This document shows positions 1-12,373 of a DNA stretch of 64,000 bases, in pieces. The stretch is from positions 2,365,491 through 2,429,490 of the forward strand of contig NW_008708752.1 in assembly GCF_000327385.1 (NCBI RefSeq), read 5' to 3'. The notes beneath the pieces were generated by a model, which saw only the letters and a program-made list of their open reading frames with translations, did not search any database and was not told the DNA's origin. How positions within the stretch are numbered: position 1 is the stretch's first letter; each line of letters begins with the position of its first letter. The DNA comes from Lottia gigantea (Eukaryota > Mollusca > Gastropoda > Lottiidae). Made by a program: the position numbers and the translations under genes.

Positions 1-194
1 GACTGCACATATTTAAAATTTGAATTTTGCTTGGATAGTTTGAATGGTTTATAAATTGATTTTGTGGTGATGAAAACTTAAGTCGTAATGGAGGTTATCA
101 TAAAAGGAAATTGGACAGGAAACCTTAAAATTTACCTACATCATAAATGAGAGAGCCATGCAATATTCGCAACAAGGCATTAAAAGAAACTCAC

Positions 195-2730
195 CACTCC
201 AACAGTGTCCTCTAGCTTCTGTCCTTTTATTTTAGCTGCTGTGATTATACAATCTAAGAAATCATCATCTGTGCTGTTGGTTTTACTGAAAAATAAGGTC
301 ATTTTAAAACTAATCTTCAATCATAGTAAAGTAATAACATCTCAATGAAAATTTCATTTTATATAGTGTAAATGAAAATACATGAAGGTTTCCACAATAA
401 AAAGAAGTCTGTCAAGGACTAGCTCATAGAAAGCATTTTAACTACTTGTTATCCTTGTAAAAAAGGGTTGTTTTTCTCTTAATATAAAAATTAAAAATAC
501 TAACCTTGTATTATCTGACTCTGATCTTGGAGAAGCACCTGGAATTAAAAACAGAACGGTCTAAGATAACTGTAGTTTTGGTTTTACCTGCATACAATTA
601 AAGGAATCTAAATGACACATTGTTTGTTCAATCTTTTTCTTCTTGCATGCGATCAAAAACATTTCATTCGGAGTTTTTAAAAAAGAATAATTTAACAAAA
701 TGATAATCGAAGAAAATACAGCTGACAACTGAAACTTACCAGCACTGCGAGATCCAGGCCATGACAGTAGTTGTGGACTGGCAGACATGTTAGCAGCAAC
801 ATTATTGAGAACTGGTCTGGTATTCAATTTCATTGACTGGAATTGCTGTTGCTGTTGCTGCTGTTGCTGTTGATGACGTCCTGGTTGTTGCATCATTAAA
901 GACTGGCTGAGCAGACGGACATTACTATTTTGAGATGAATTCTGGGAAGCTGATTGCATGCCATGAGAACCTCTGCTGGTTTGCCAATTAAAAGGTAAAT
1001 TAGCTTGATTCCTATGAAGAGAGCTCTGGCCATTCTGGTGTGGAGGAACTCTATTCTGGTGTTGCTGCATCCCAATTGACATTCTGGAATTATACTGATG
1101 TTGTTGCTGACTCATTGCTGCCCTTTGCATGGCCAGAGCCATAGCTTTCCGCCTTTCATCTAATTGGTGTTGATTTGCACCATTCTGTGAATTATGGTGC
1201 ATTTGTTGAGGGTGTTGTGGGTGACCTTGCTGATTTTTTGGTGGGGGATAACGCATTCCATTAACAAAAACTGTACCTAATTTATTGAGATTAGCGAACA
1301 AGAACTGAGTATCATGTCTGTATTCCAAATTCAATTGTCCTCTAAGAGAAAAAAGATCAAGGTTCAACTGAGCTAAATGATTAGCTTGTTTGAGTATTAT
1401 CTTTTTAGTGTATAAAAGACTTAGGTCATTGGATTCATTTTTGAGAGATTTTAGAAACGTTGCCATATGATCTATTTTCAGTAACATAGAGCTGGCTTCT
1501 GCACCTTCCTGAGCTAACCGTTTTCCAGCCGCATCACAAACAAAGTTCAAATTTTGAAGGATTTGCTTAGCAAATTCAATGACGTGTTCCACTAGTTTTC
1601 GGGCTTGTGACTGAACCTCATCGCGTACCACATCTTTTTGTGACTTAACGTAAGCTAGTTTTTCTTGAATTTTGGAAGCCGATTGATGAAGAGTGTCTCG
1701 TCTCACATGCAACATATTCAACAAACTTTCAGTCTGATTCTTATAGACGGCTGCTGCTTCAGACAAAAACTGATATTTGTGTTCTTTATGCTCCATTAAC
1801 TGACAATCTCTACAAGTTAACATGTCACAAGTTTCACAAAAGAAATTATATTTTTCACGTCTATGGATTTTACAATAGGTAGCAGTTTCATTAGAAGTGC
1901 CATCTTTAGTATTGTTGTTACTTTTACTAGTAATGGTGTGATCTTTTGTTATTTTGACTCGCTTGTGAGCAAATACACATTGATCACAAAGCCACTCTTC
2001 ACAATCTTCACAATGGGATGTGGCATCAATTGAATCATCACAACCAGTACATTTGTGTACTTCAACTTCTTCTGCAGGAGGCACTGCAGCTTCAGACAAG
2101 GGTTTCTTGGTTAGAAGGTTTTCAACCATTTCAGCTACTTGAAATTTTTCTTTGCAATCTTTACACGTTATCTCATCTAAAAAAAGTAAAAATATTTTTC
2201 AAGAAATTTTAAAAAAATAATAATAATAATGTCGAAATAGTCTGCTTTAAATCAGCACAAATAAGTGGCTTCAGATAACAATTAAATATATAATGAACTT
2301 TTCTAAAGTTATCTCCCTTTAATCACAAAGAGAGCAAACGATACTTTGGCGGGTTCTGAAAAACACAAAGCTTGTGCACAAGTTATCATCAAACTTAGCA
2401 AACACATAATAAACGTTCTGTTATGTTGTGAAACAGGCCAATAATTTGCAGAACTCTAAAATATTGAAGAAAATTGTCAACGAAAAGGACTAAGCACAAC
2501 GTTGGGGCGAAGAAGAACATTCATCAACAAAACTGACCTGCTAAATTGACAACGACTGTCGGTGAATTATTTCCATCTCCAGATCCATTCTTCTCGGCAC
2601 CATTTTTCTCCGTCAGTTTAATACAAGCCTCACAAACAGAATGGATGCATGGCATCAAGTACGAATTCCTGTCAACCAAACTGCTCTTACATAAAATGCA
2701 AGAGTTGTAAGTATTTGCAACCGTTTCCAT
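195..2730 (-). CDS. TIF1-family RING/B-box/coiled-coil protein (TRIM24/TRIM33-like), 5' part
   Basis: Minus-strand gene entering from the left edge. Exons seen: 2538-2730 (start codon at 2730), 740-2176, 505-538 and 195-285, all with GT/AG borders and consistent phase. Exon 1 carries the first RING cysteines (CILC, then CIHSVCEAC); the last pair (CKDC) opens exon 2 after a long loop. B-box 1 (CTGCDDS, CEDCEEWLCDQC, KRVKITKDH; about residues 105-145) and B-box 2 (FFCETCDMLTCRDCQL then MEHKEHKYQFL; about 165-205) match human TRIM33 almost word for word. A coiled coil to about 345 and a Q/N/M-rich low-complexity tail with a polyQ run follow. TIF1 proteins are nuclear transcription co-regulators and E3 ligases, with a C-terminal PHD finger and bromodomain. 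Those must lie beyond position 1, so the gene is partial here. I cannot separate TRIM24 from TRIM33, and an invertebrate would probably have one pre-duplication TIF1. Confidence 0.93.
842..880 (-). repeat. polyglutamine-coding CAG/CAA run in the TIF1-like gene
   Basis: About ten consecutive glutamines (RH followed by Q10) are encoded by mixed CAG/CAA codons in the low-complexity tail. This is typical of TIF1 and other co-regulator linkers and likely length-polymorphic. Confidence 0.8.
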
Positions 2731-3859
2731 TTTCTTTCTAGTCGAGCACGAGTTAAATTAATTAAAAACAAATCTACAAAAAAGTTTGAGCACCGATAAG
2801 GTTGTGATACAGAGTCATTGACCCCACGTAACACAGGGCTATACCCCGAGTCAAGATTCACAAGTTATAAATACCGGTAGGTTATCTTGGTAAGGTTGTC
2901 GTGTGCACGCCGCAAACCTATCCTAAACAATGAACCGGGTGTCTGATGTCTATGCTAACCACTAGTTATCGTGCGGGTTGATGTCTGTCAGACTATAGGC
3001 CTAGTTACTAGTGAGTGTATACGGTTGTCTTTGTTATCGGATTTGGCAAGGAGCCAAGTATTAATATCGAAACCAGTATCAGCCACGATAACATGATTCA
3101 ACTGGCTAAACTGGTTAAAACCGGTTAGAACTAGTTTAACTCAGCTAGGATTGGCGGAAAATTTTGTAGAACAGCCTATTTATCTGACTGACACTGACAA
3201 TACAATGATAATGTACACGGAAACAACTTTCTTTTGTTCATGTAAAATAAGTTTGTATTTAGTTCACTGAACCGTGTCAATACCGGATATAATTATCATT
3301 ATGTTCACTGTGGACCGGTTTAAAACCGCCTTAACCGAGAGCATTATGATTAAGCTTTAGCTTATAGGGAAAGCGTTAGCAGGAGCTATGTGCCATAGGC
3401 TATGCATGAATTTCTGTTCAGAGCAACCTATTTACCACTATGGTCTTTCAGTTAAATATTAAGTGGATGTCGGTGAAGTCACTATATCTTAGTGAAGTAC
3501 CGGTATATATAGCTTAATCTAACATTTTTTTTTTGTGGCGAGATCAAATCGTAGAAGAGTTTCTAGAAAAGACCTTCATCTATAAGTTTTAGACTGGCTA
3601 TTGAATTCCTAAACCAGGTATCAGTCATCTGTAACATTATATCATATTGTACAATATTCAATTTGACCCTTTGGTGTCGTAAACGAGAATCAAATTATTT
3701 TTTTATCACTATTAATGAGTTCTTTTCAAGAAAATAATTGACTTGAATGCAAGTCTGTCGGTTGAATGTTTAGAGACGTAGGCCTACCATATTAATATAC
3801 TTATTTTCGCCTAATTGAATGGCTGTCAGCAAGAAAAATATCTGAATAACTTAAATTTA

Positions 3860-4290
3860 GGCGAATTGAATGATCTGAATGACTTATATTGAAGTAAATG
3901 AATGATCTGAATGATTCATATTGAAACTAATTGAATAATATGAATGACTTATATTGCAATTAATTGCATGATCTAAATAACGTATGTTGAAGTTAACTGA
4001 ATGATCTGAATAAGGTATATTGAAACTAATTGAATGATCTGAATGACTTATATTGAAAGTAATTGAATGATCTGAATGACTTATATTGAAACTTATTGAA
4101 TGATTCATATTGAAACTAATTGAATGATCTGAATGACTTATATTGAAACTAATTGAATGATCTGAATAGCTTATATTGAAACTAATTGAATGAAACTAAT
4201 TGAATGATCTGAATAGCTTATATTGAAACTAATTGAATGATCTGAATGACTTCTATTGAAATTAATTTAATCATCTGAATGACTTAAAAT
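3860..4290. repeat. minisatellite, unit about 33 bp
   Basis: About a dozen degenerate direct repeats built on GAATGATCTGAATGACTTAT followed by ATTGAAACTAATT. Some units are truncated, and one has an extra GAATGAAACTAATT. The unit is close to a multiple of three, so it creates a spurious minus-strand open frame (3884-4108). Confidence 0.85.
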
Positions 4291-7189
4291 TAGGTTAGGC
4301 CCTACTTGAGTTACCACGATGAGTTACAATTTACATTTTTTCATTTTGTCGGAGTGGATAAAAAGACAAATTACTAATAGCTGACGAGTGGATACACTCA
4401 GAATTTGCTGCAGTTTCAGTAAGGCCCTGTTGCAGAGCGCGAATGCAAAACTTTCACGATGGAATGTCATCAGATTGATTTCCTTTCGTCTTCGACCGGA
4501 GTTACTGTCTGACTATATTGAGCTCTGAATGGAATTTCATTTCATACATATTCAAAATAAAATTTTCAATCGTATGCCATTTCTCTTAGAATGTCTTCGG
4601 ATCCATGGAAATGTGAGGTTCTGTGGTTTTACAAAAGACATAAACACGCTTTCCACCCAGAAAATTCACGTGAAAATCGCCCACTTTTCGGACTGAAAAT
4701 TCCCCCCTGTAAAATCATTTTCACAATTAATATTTTTTTTCAGTGTTTTACATTTTCATCAATCCAAAGACAATCTAACACTCTCTGTAGTATTTTGTGT
4801 TTCAGAAAACAGTGTAGTCAGAGAGTAGGCCTACTAAAGATTTACACATTGTCAAGATATAATTATAGTTGGCTGCAGAATTCTGAATACACTATGTAGA
4901 TCGATAATTTGCATGGCATACAAGTTCAGCAATACCCCACACAAAGCCACATTGCCAATTATATATTATGTATCATGTTCTGATAATTGGATATTATACA
5001 ATGGTCCATGCCATTATAATGTCAGTCAGATACTATAATTAGTTATAAAACATGTCAGTTCAGAGGTCTATCCTAGAAATCGATCTTTATGTCCATACTC
5101 ACACTCTGTCAAGAACAAAAGATAAGTTAAATGTGAAGTTGGCAACTCTCCAATATTTCAACTATATCTCAAACATTATTCGCTAAGATAAGAATTGGGC
5201 GCGTTTTTATGTGACCTGGCAAACTGCCAAGCTATCACGCTGTTGACATGTGCTAAAATTCTTTCAATGAGTCATGTTTCTCGTGGCCTTTATGGTTTAA
5301 GTTTCTTGGCAAATTGCCAACCAATATCCGTTCACGCGGCGCGCAACTTTCATTTGGACCTGAGTAGATATTATATGAATGTGTCTGTCAGATTATTTGG
5401 CTAAGAGCCAAGACATATAATTATTTAACATCGACTGTTTGGCTAAGATTATACGTGTTCGACATAGTAACGTGACTCGATCTATTTATAAGTGGTTTAT
5501 GCCCATTCTCTTAATGCTATGTTCACGCTAAATTTATATTTCCGATATCCTTTATGCAAACATAGGTGTGCCATTATAACATGCCTGATAATAATTGGCA
5601 TAAATTACCTATGCCATAAACCCGTTACATATGCCTCCATTTACTAGTGAGCAATTAACATGCACCGCGTCGAAAGCAATTAATAGTATGTTTCGGTTAA
5701 TGTCCAGCTGATAAACAATGGCCTAGTACAACACGGTACAGTTTATTAAGAGAGGCATTTATGGAAATTTGCCAATCAGCTGTATTAGATCTATCAGTTA
5801 TAACTAAGGCATAAAATGAATAGATTGTATTTTATAGTTGGCAATATTTCACTTTTATATCCCATTTAAATCAGGCAGAGTCCATGTAAATTTAACTTAA
5901 TTCGCTTGAGGTCATTTCGATGTGCATGACATTCTGATCAAACCCATGGTGTGTGCCCAAACTAGGCCTTCGCGATATAAACACATAGTGAGATGTAGAA
6001 ATCTCCATTTCATTCGAAATAATCCCCAAGAAACAGCTATAGCCTACCAACGAAAGTAACAAATTTTAAGGATGAATGGCTGGATCTATCTAATCTATAG
6101 TATAGGCCAACATTATGTTAATGATTACAGGCATCTGTATGTAATAGGGCCAAACTTATTCGTGTAGTAGAATACTGGTTTACACATGTAATTTATAACC
6201 CGGCATCGTGGTATGAGAGTAGTGTTGCCAGACCAGTTTCTATTCGTGTACATATGCCTAACACAGTCCCTCAGGGTAAAATGAAATGATGTTCTAGTTC
6301 CACTGCTTCTTACCTCTTCCCGATTTGTCTAATGGTACGTTGAGAGAAAATATAACCAGTGCAGTACGTACACATACTTGGAATCCCTTATTGTCGAGCC
6401 AGTCGAATTTTCTCCAAAAAAGCTAAACCTAATGAGCGTAACAGCTTTGCACAATGGTAAAGACCATAATGGTAAGAAGGGACCAATTCAATGATATCGG
6501 CATTCCTTGGACAATCCTTGAACCCCTTTATAGACTGAAACATCTGTATCTATTCCAGCTTAATGGACAAGATGTCGGCGTATGTAGAAAACAGACCCTG
6601 TTAAATGGGGAATTTACGCATCTCAACAGGTGCGAGGAATTTAAACCTATTTGACGGATCTGCAATACCCAGATCTATTTGGAAAGATAAATGTTTTTGC
6701 AGTTCAGTCATACCCTTATTTTCTCCCTACACCATGTATGTCACGTCTCCGGTTTATAATATTTTTTAATGAAACTGATCTCGCATCGGCCATTTAAACT
6801 GCGTGCGCTGCTAAAAGGTCACATAGTCACGTGATACTAACGAAACGAAAGTTAAGGTGACGCCCAAAACTAATATTATGCAATCACGGAGAAGATAATT
6901 TACGTTAATGTTAATGCTAAAAAAAACGCAGCTTTGGACATGTGCAAAATCCCACTTAAACAGGGTATATTTTTGTCTAACTCTATATACTACTGTCAAC
7001 TATAATAATATTCACCAGAGGCTGGATTAAGGCAGGTGTTTTGGACCATCCTTTTACAGATTAGCAATCAAGCAAGTACATATAGAAGACAAGAAGCCCA
7101 GACTAGCACATAGGCCTATACATTGTGGAAACATCGATCGACCTTATCAAATAGCCTTGAAAATTACACTCAATCGAACACTATTCAGC

Positions 7190-7380
7190 TCTCGAGTCAG
7201 CTGACGAATATGCTATACACGAAAGATAATGAGCTCTCGGGTCAGCGAACGAATATGCTGTAGGCCTACACGCTCTACACGAAGAATATTGAGCTTTCGG
7301 ATCAGCTGACGAATATGCTGTATACGTTGTACACGAAGAATTTTGAGCTCTCGGGTCAGCTAACGAATATGCTGTAGGCT
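7190..7380. repeat. imperfect tandem repeat, 60-65 bp unit, 3-4 copies
   Basis: Repeated block of GAGCTCTCGGGTCAGC, then ACGAATATGCTGTA, then a variable spacer with CTACACGAAGAAT. Copies start near 7192, 7232, 7292 and 7347 and differ by small indels. Confidence 0.8.
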
Positions 7381-7734
7381 ACAAGTGTATATTACGTATC
7401 AGAATATTTCTACCCTTTTGTATAAACGATGCTCAATATTGGTATATTACAAGAAATAAAGAGGATAATGGAATTAAAAAATGTATGCAATTCAAACCCA
7501 AGCCTACGTAATATATTACTGAACTGTGTAGTCAATTCACTAATTTACAGAGACAGGATACAAGCCATCGTGTCCAAACCACACACCCATTCGTCGGGGT
7601 AAATATGACTTGTCAAAATCCGTATTCGGGATACGATGGATACAAGCATCTTATTATACTGCAATAGTACAAAACTTGGCAAGCGTAAAAAATATTTGAA
7701 AATTAAAATGAAATGAATGTGGGCTAATGAAAAC

Positions 7735-8005
7735 GGTCAACGGCGGGCAATGAGGGAAAATTTTGCCAGGACAGCGACATTAGCCTGCTCTTTTTCGATT
7801 TCTATCTGTCGAGGGATCCTTAAAGTGCACAGCCTGTTGCACACGGGGCCTCGGACGACTAGACGCCTTTTCATCTCAGCCCCTCCTACCTGCATCACTG
7901 AAACCAGGTTGAAAAATCCGAAGGTATTATCTTGACCTACGCCGGGATTGAACCCTGGACCGCCAGATTAACGAGAAAACGAGCCACCACGGCTCCGACT
8001 AAGAA
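7735..8005 (-). mobile_element. tRNA-derived SINE
   Basis: Read on the minus strand the head begins near 8005 with GTGGTGGCTCG (A-box-like), and about 45 bases later comes GGTTCAATCCCGG (B-box-like), the two parts of an internal RNA polymerase III promoter. The body (CACACGGGGCC, GTGCACAGCCTGTTGC) recurs in degraded form at 26210-26320 and 27570-27740, showing a dispersed family. No flanking duplication was confirmed. Confidence 0.65.
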
Positions 8006-8612
8006 ATTTGAGGTTGAAGATGAGGATTTATTATTATGACATTATAGACAAAGACGTGCCATAGTATTCAATTGTAACACCAGTTAGATGAAAAAAATGC
8101 TTCATAAAATCATGCACGTGTCAGTAATAGAAGTGGACGTCAGATTTTAATTTTTAATTATAGGAAATGCATGGAATCCAAAATATGCCTAAGACAAGCA
8201 TTTCAACCTTCATCTATTCACACTGATACAACACAGATTTTGTGGTCTGTGCCAAAGAACATTACTAATAATGAGTAGTCAAAGGGGGATAACTTTAATT
8301 TATTATGGTCTGTAGGCATTCTGATAATACATTGGCATACCTACTACTTCAATATCATACGCTGAATCTTTTGAGCATCATTTAGGCAGCAATTGACTAA
8401 AATGCAATAATCAATCTTTATTCTGTAGCATTTAGTGTTAATTTGATGTTACAAGTCTATATTTACATGAAAGTTGAGATATCTATATATTTTACTCAAG
8501 TTATATTGACGTAGAGATAACACGTTTATCAAAACATGCAAATGCGGAGGTCACCTGTAACACACATTTCTGTAGACACACAAAATAAGGTAACTTAACT
8601 GCATAAATATAA

Positions 8613-8618
8613 TTTATT
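8613..8618 (-). terminator. poly(A) signal of MTRF1L
   Basis: AATAAA on the minus strand, 82 nt past the MTRF1L stop codon; suitably placed for a short 3' UTR. Confidence 0.55.
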
Positions 8619-8699
8619 ACAATAACTATCCACTAAAACAATTAAATAATAACGTAGGATCAAAAAGTCCAAATGTTGAGAATCAACATGTGGAAAACA

Positions 8700-11600
8700 T
8701 TACTTCTTCATTTTTCCCTGTTTCTTAAGATTTTGGTGATATTCATCAATCAAGGCCTCTAATGTTTGATTATTTGTATAATCTATAATATCTTCTAATA
8801 AACTGTCTAATTCAGCTCCGTCATTTAAAAACCCTTCAATATGTGATAAATTAACATGAATACGATGATCTGTAATTCTGTCCTGTTGAAAATTATAGGT
8901 ACGAATTTTTTCTGATCTACCACTTGTTCCAACCTGTAATTTTCTTGCATTTGATACCTGTGATAACTGGGCTTCTAATTCTTTTTGATAAAGCCTAAAA
9001 TAGAAAAAGGAAATAAGAAATTATAAATGCCAAAGAATTGTATGAAATAGTTATTAACCAATGATTTCAAAATGGTTTTAAACAAGCAAATCTATCTTCA
9101 CAATGTCAAGCTTCAAATCTATTCTTATACCTTGACTTCGATAGTCACCTTTATTGTATCACAAAACACTGTAAATGCAACGATTTGGTAGGATTGTACA
9201 TTACAAAATACAGCCAATTAGAGTATCGAACAGAAAGACTGTAAACAATAAGCCATAATGTGCACAGTTGAGAACTATGATTGGCTGTTTTAGCTGGCAT
9301 ACAATCCAACCAAATAACTGATACATGAAAGGACGCTATTTGTCAAGGTTGTAGTCAAAGTTGGTGAAGAGGAACATATCCATAAATGTATTCTTACAAT
9401 TAAGTCAATAATCATACAATACATAAAAGAGTCTGGTAAACTGAGATGAAATAATGTGAATTGTCGACAATTACAACCAAAAATAGATAAAGCAGACTTC
9501 ATGCACAAGGACAAAATTTGTGCAAAAATGAAGTCTATGTGATGTAGTTAATATCAAGAGGACTGTTATGACATTACAGACATGTTTACAATCAAACAAT
9601 CATTGGAATCCATAAAAACTTTACCTTGATCTAAGATATTTTAGGGCTTTTGCTCTATTTTCTATTTGAGACCTGGATTCTTGACATTCAATTACCGTAC
9701 CTGAAGATTGATCAATTAATAACATAAAAACATTTCAAACTAGTTTGAAACATTTGCCTCTATTTCAGCCATTTGCAATTAGTGAAATCATCAAACACTT
9801 AGTTTTAGTGGAGGATTTTTAATTGCAGGAACCACAGATGTCTAGTTGTTTAGTGGAATGGTGCAAACTGATCCTATCAGTGTCCATGATACACATAAAA
9901 AATTATATCTTAATAATACTTTTAATAATTTTCACTAACAGAAAACTTACCAGTTGGAAGATGTACCATTCTAACAGCGCTGTCTGTTTTATTTACACTT
10001 TGACCCCCAGAGCCTTGAGATTTGAATGTTTGAATTTTTAAATCTTTATCTTGTATTACTACATCAATCTGCCAATTATTACAAAAGGAATATCAGCATG
10101 GTGACCTACTTATTCAAATTGTAATTTCTGATTGATAAAATGGTAGTTTTGAAATTAAATAGTATTGTATGAATAGTGTCAAAAATATTTGAATATCATT
10201 ATCATCCGAAATCTCATATACACATATTAATCATTTCATGCTTTGTAAAATTTTATTATCATTGAAGTCAATATCATTGTGGTGTTCACAGGGAAATTTG
10301 GACAGGATTAGTGTGAAGTAGTGTTATTCAGTATTGTTATACCTCTGATGGTTGAGGAAGAACAGCTACTGTCATGGTACTTGTGTGAATTCTACCAGAT
10401 TTTTCTGTTTGTGGTACACGTTGAACTCTATGAACGCCGCCTTCATATTTCAAATACTTGAACACAAAATCACCATTGACCTCTATTTCAGCTTTTCGCA
10501 GACCCCCTACAACACACAAAATATTTTCTAGTCAGAATGGCACATTATATTCTTTAATCGGAGAGGTTTGTCATAAAACACTTAGTTTTAGTAGAATTGC
10601 TACAACCACAGACGTCTGATTGAAAATTGGAATGATGCAAATTGATACTGTCATTGTACCTGATACACAAAAAAAATTTAGAAAACCTCTTTACAATACC
10701 TTTAATAGCACTCACCTTCAACAGTTTTATCATATGTTAAAACTTCATGTGACCATCCTTTATATTGAATATATTTGATATACATATTAAAGATATCTCT
10801 AGTAAATAACATGGCTTCTGCACCTCCTACCCCACAACTTAATTCTAATATAATATCATTCTGATCAGTTTTAACTTCACCTACTATAAGCTTGACAACC
10901 TGAAATTATGTCATTGTGTCGAGTTAGTAAATGTGCACAACAATCAAATATTGAGTTAAATGAATTCAAACCAGTGCTATAAAAACCCGAGTACTAAAGA
11001 GAGCTGCAAACCTTAAAACCAGAAATCCAAATTACCATTCGTAGCAGCAAATAATTCATTCATATGAGGAATTAAATCAATGATATAGTCGAATGTAATT
11101 CATAATGAAAAGTGGTATCAGGTGTCTAAAAGAGTAAGCATACCCTGCCTGGCACCACACCTGCCATTGATGCTTAATATAATACACAAAATAAGAAGCT
11201 ATGAATCCTAATACTTCAGAAACTGCTTTTCATCTTGCATCTTGAGCCATTGTTTAGGTAAGCACTTATCATTTGTTCTCTTTCCTTAAAAGTGGTTTTT
11301 CATCCCTATGTCTAAGTAGGAAAATTGCAAAAAATATGTGGTTGGGTTAGTATCTGTATTCTACACAGGGCTAAAGATCTTAAACTGTTTTGCACTCTGC
11401 TGAGCTTCCTTGATCTAAAGAAACATTTTTACCTTTTTTTGCAACTCTTCTATTTCTGCTTGACAATTTAAAATATCATCTTCTATCATCTGTTTAATTT
11501 CTTTATCATTTTGGCTACCTAAAATCAAATAAGAAGAAATTAAGAACGTGCATGAGAATGTAGACAATGACTTAAACATTTAAACAGTTGTCACAATTCT

Positions 11601-12373
11601 TGTTTTTTCTTTATTGCAGATAAATAAGACGTCAAATGTTAATTCTGAAAACGTGTCAGAATAGCTATAATTGTGCTCTAATGGCAATCAAGTTAAATGA
11701 CTTTGAGCTTCTCTTTTGGTCACAGAACTTTAAGCTTGTTAATTGGTCATACAACCTCAAGCTTGTCCCATGATCACAGCATCTCAAGCTTTTTCCTGGT
11801 CACAGAACTTCAACCTTGTCACAGCACCATAATCATAATAAACTTTTCCTTCTGATTTTCATTACTCTCTTGGCAAAATAAGTTAAGTCATGAAATAATG
11901 CTATCTATAAAAATCTTTCTCCAAGGTAAAGATACAGACTAATGGTTGGGCCACTTACTTTCCATAGAAGACAGTTCCTTAAAATCACTGGCTCTTTCAC
12001 ATAAAATATTAGCCAGATTTACAATTCTGTGAAGCTCTTCTCGTTTACTAGAAAGTGATTTCCCATACCCAGCTTTGTGTTCTGCTGTTAAGTGATTTAA
12101 ACCCTCCAATTCATCATTGAACCCCCTAAGATACTGTTCATATTCTGGATTGAAAATAGTTAAACGTTCAGCCAATGCTGTTGCATACAGTCTAGTAATG
12201 TTGATGCCTACTCGAGGTTTGAGTTTCTCTGATTTGGCAATTAGTGCTTTCTTCACAGAATAATACTGTTGATTCAATACACAATAACTTCTATGGTGGT
12301 AAGATAACACATGTCTGGATGCAATGGTGCTTTGGTTCTGCAATGTTTTAATAAGGCTCACAAAAAATTTCAT
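8700..12373 (-). CDS. MTRF1L: mitochondrial translation release factor 1-like
   Basis: Class I peptide chain release factor that frees the finished peptide at UAA/UAG codons in mitochondrial ribosomes. Seven exons: 11959-12373, 11433-11518, 10716-10899, 10343-10506, 9951-10068, 9625-9700, 8700-8994; 1338 nt, 445 aa, phases all consistent. The catalytic GGQ lies at about residues 304-306 ([15 protein letters not shown]). The codon-reading PxT motif is PQT at 260-262, followed directly by [17 protein letters not shown], without the insertion found in vertebrate MTRF1, so MTRF1L is the better name. The first 50 residues are rich in K, R, S and Q and poor in acids, as expected of a mitochondrial presequence. 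Exon 4 has a GTATAA donor. The introns carry old MITE copies (9096-9369 and 10569-10705). The gene is divergent from CPSF3, 1.4 kb away. Confidence 0.93.
9096..9369. mobile_element. MITE family A, full-length degraded copy (MTRF1L intron)
   Basis: Starts CTTCACAATGTCAAGC and ends GTGAAG, with the internal blocks shared by other copies: ACCTTGACT near the left end, AAGACTGTAAACAATAAGCC, and GATTGGCTG in the middle. About 274 bp, the same size as the copy at 56511-56784. No coding capacity; the parent transposon is unknown. Confidence 0.75.
9779..9925. mobile_element. MITE family B fragment
   Basis: Shares CACTTAGTTTTAGTGGA, GGAACCACAGATGTCT, TGGAATGGTGCAAACTGAT and CCTATCAGTGTCC with dispersed copies at 10569, 37470, 43590, 47990 and 60468. 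Only the inner part remains. Confidence 0.6.
10569..10705. mobile_element. MITE family B copy (MTRF1L intron)
   Basis: Carries ACACTTAGTTTTAGTAGA, CACAGACGTCTGATTG and AATTGGAATGATGCAAATTG, and ends AACCTCTTTACAATACCTTTAA, which matches the right terminus of the complete copy at 60468-60691. Confidence 0.65.

Larger units (their letters stand above)
2731..8699. other. intergenic region between the TIF1-like gene and MTRF1L
   Basis: No convincing gene in about 6 kb; open frames such as 4591-4899 show no domain and no coding bias. It holds a six-site AACCGGTT-like cluster near 3071-3320, a 33-bp-type minisatellite (3860-4290), four TTGGC-N5-GCCAA palindromes (3043, 5216, 5306, 5397), a 60-65 bp minisatellite (7190-7380), a tRNA-derived SINE (7735-8005) and five copies of the 8-mer TAGGCCTA. 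The part next to 2730 should contain the TIF1-like promoter. Confidence 0.6.

Noticed and set aside
3884-4108. 74-aa minus-strand open frame (NHSISFNISHSDHS repeats)
   Set aside because: Translation of the 33-bp-type minisatellite, no independent support.
4591-4899. 102-aa plus-strand open frame
   Set aside because: No domain, no splice partners, composition like the surrounding intergenic DNA.
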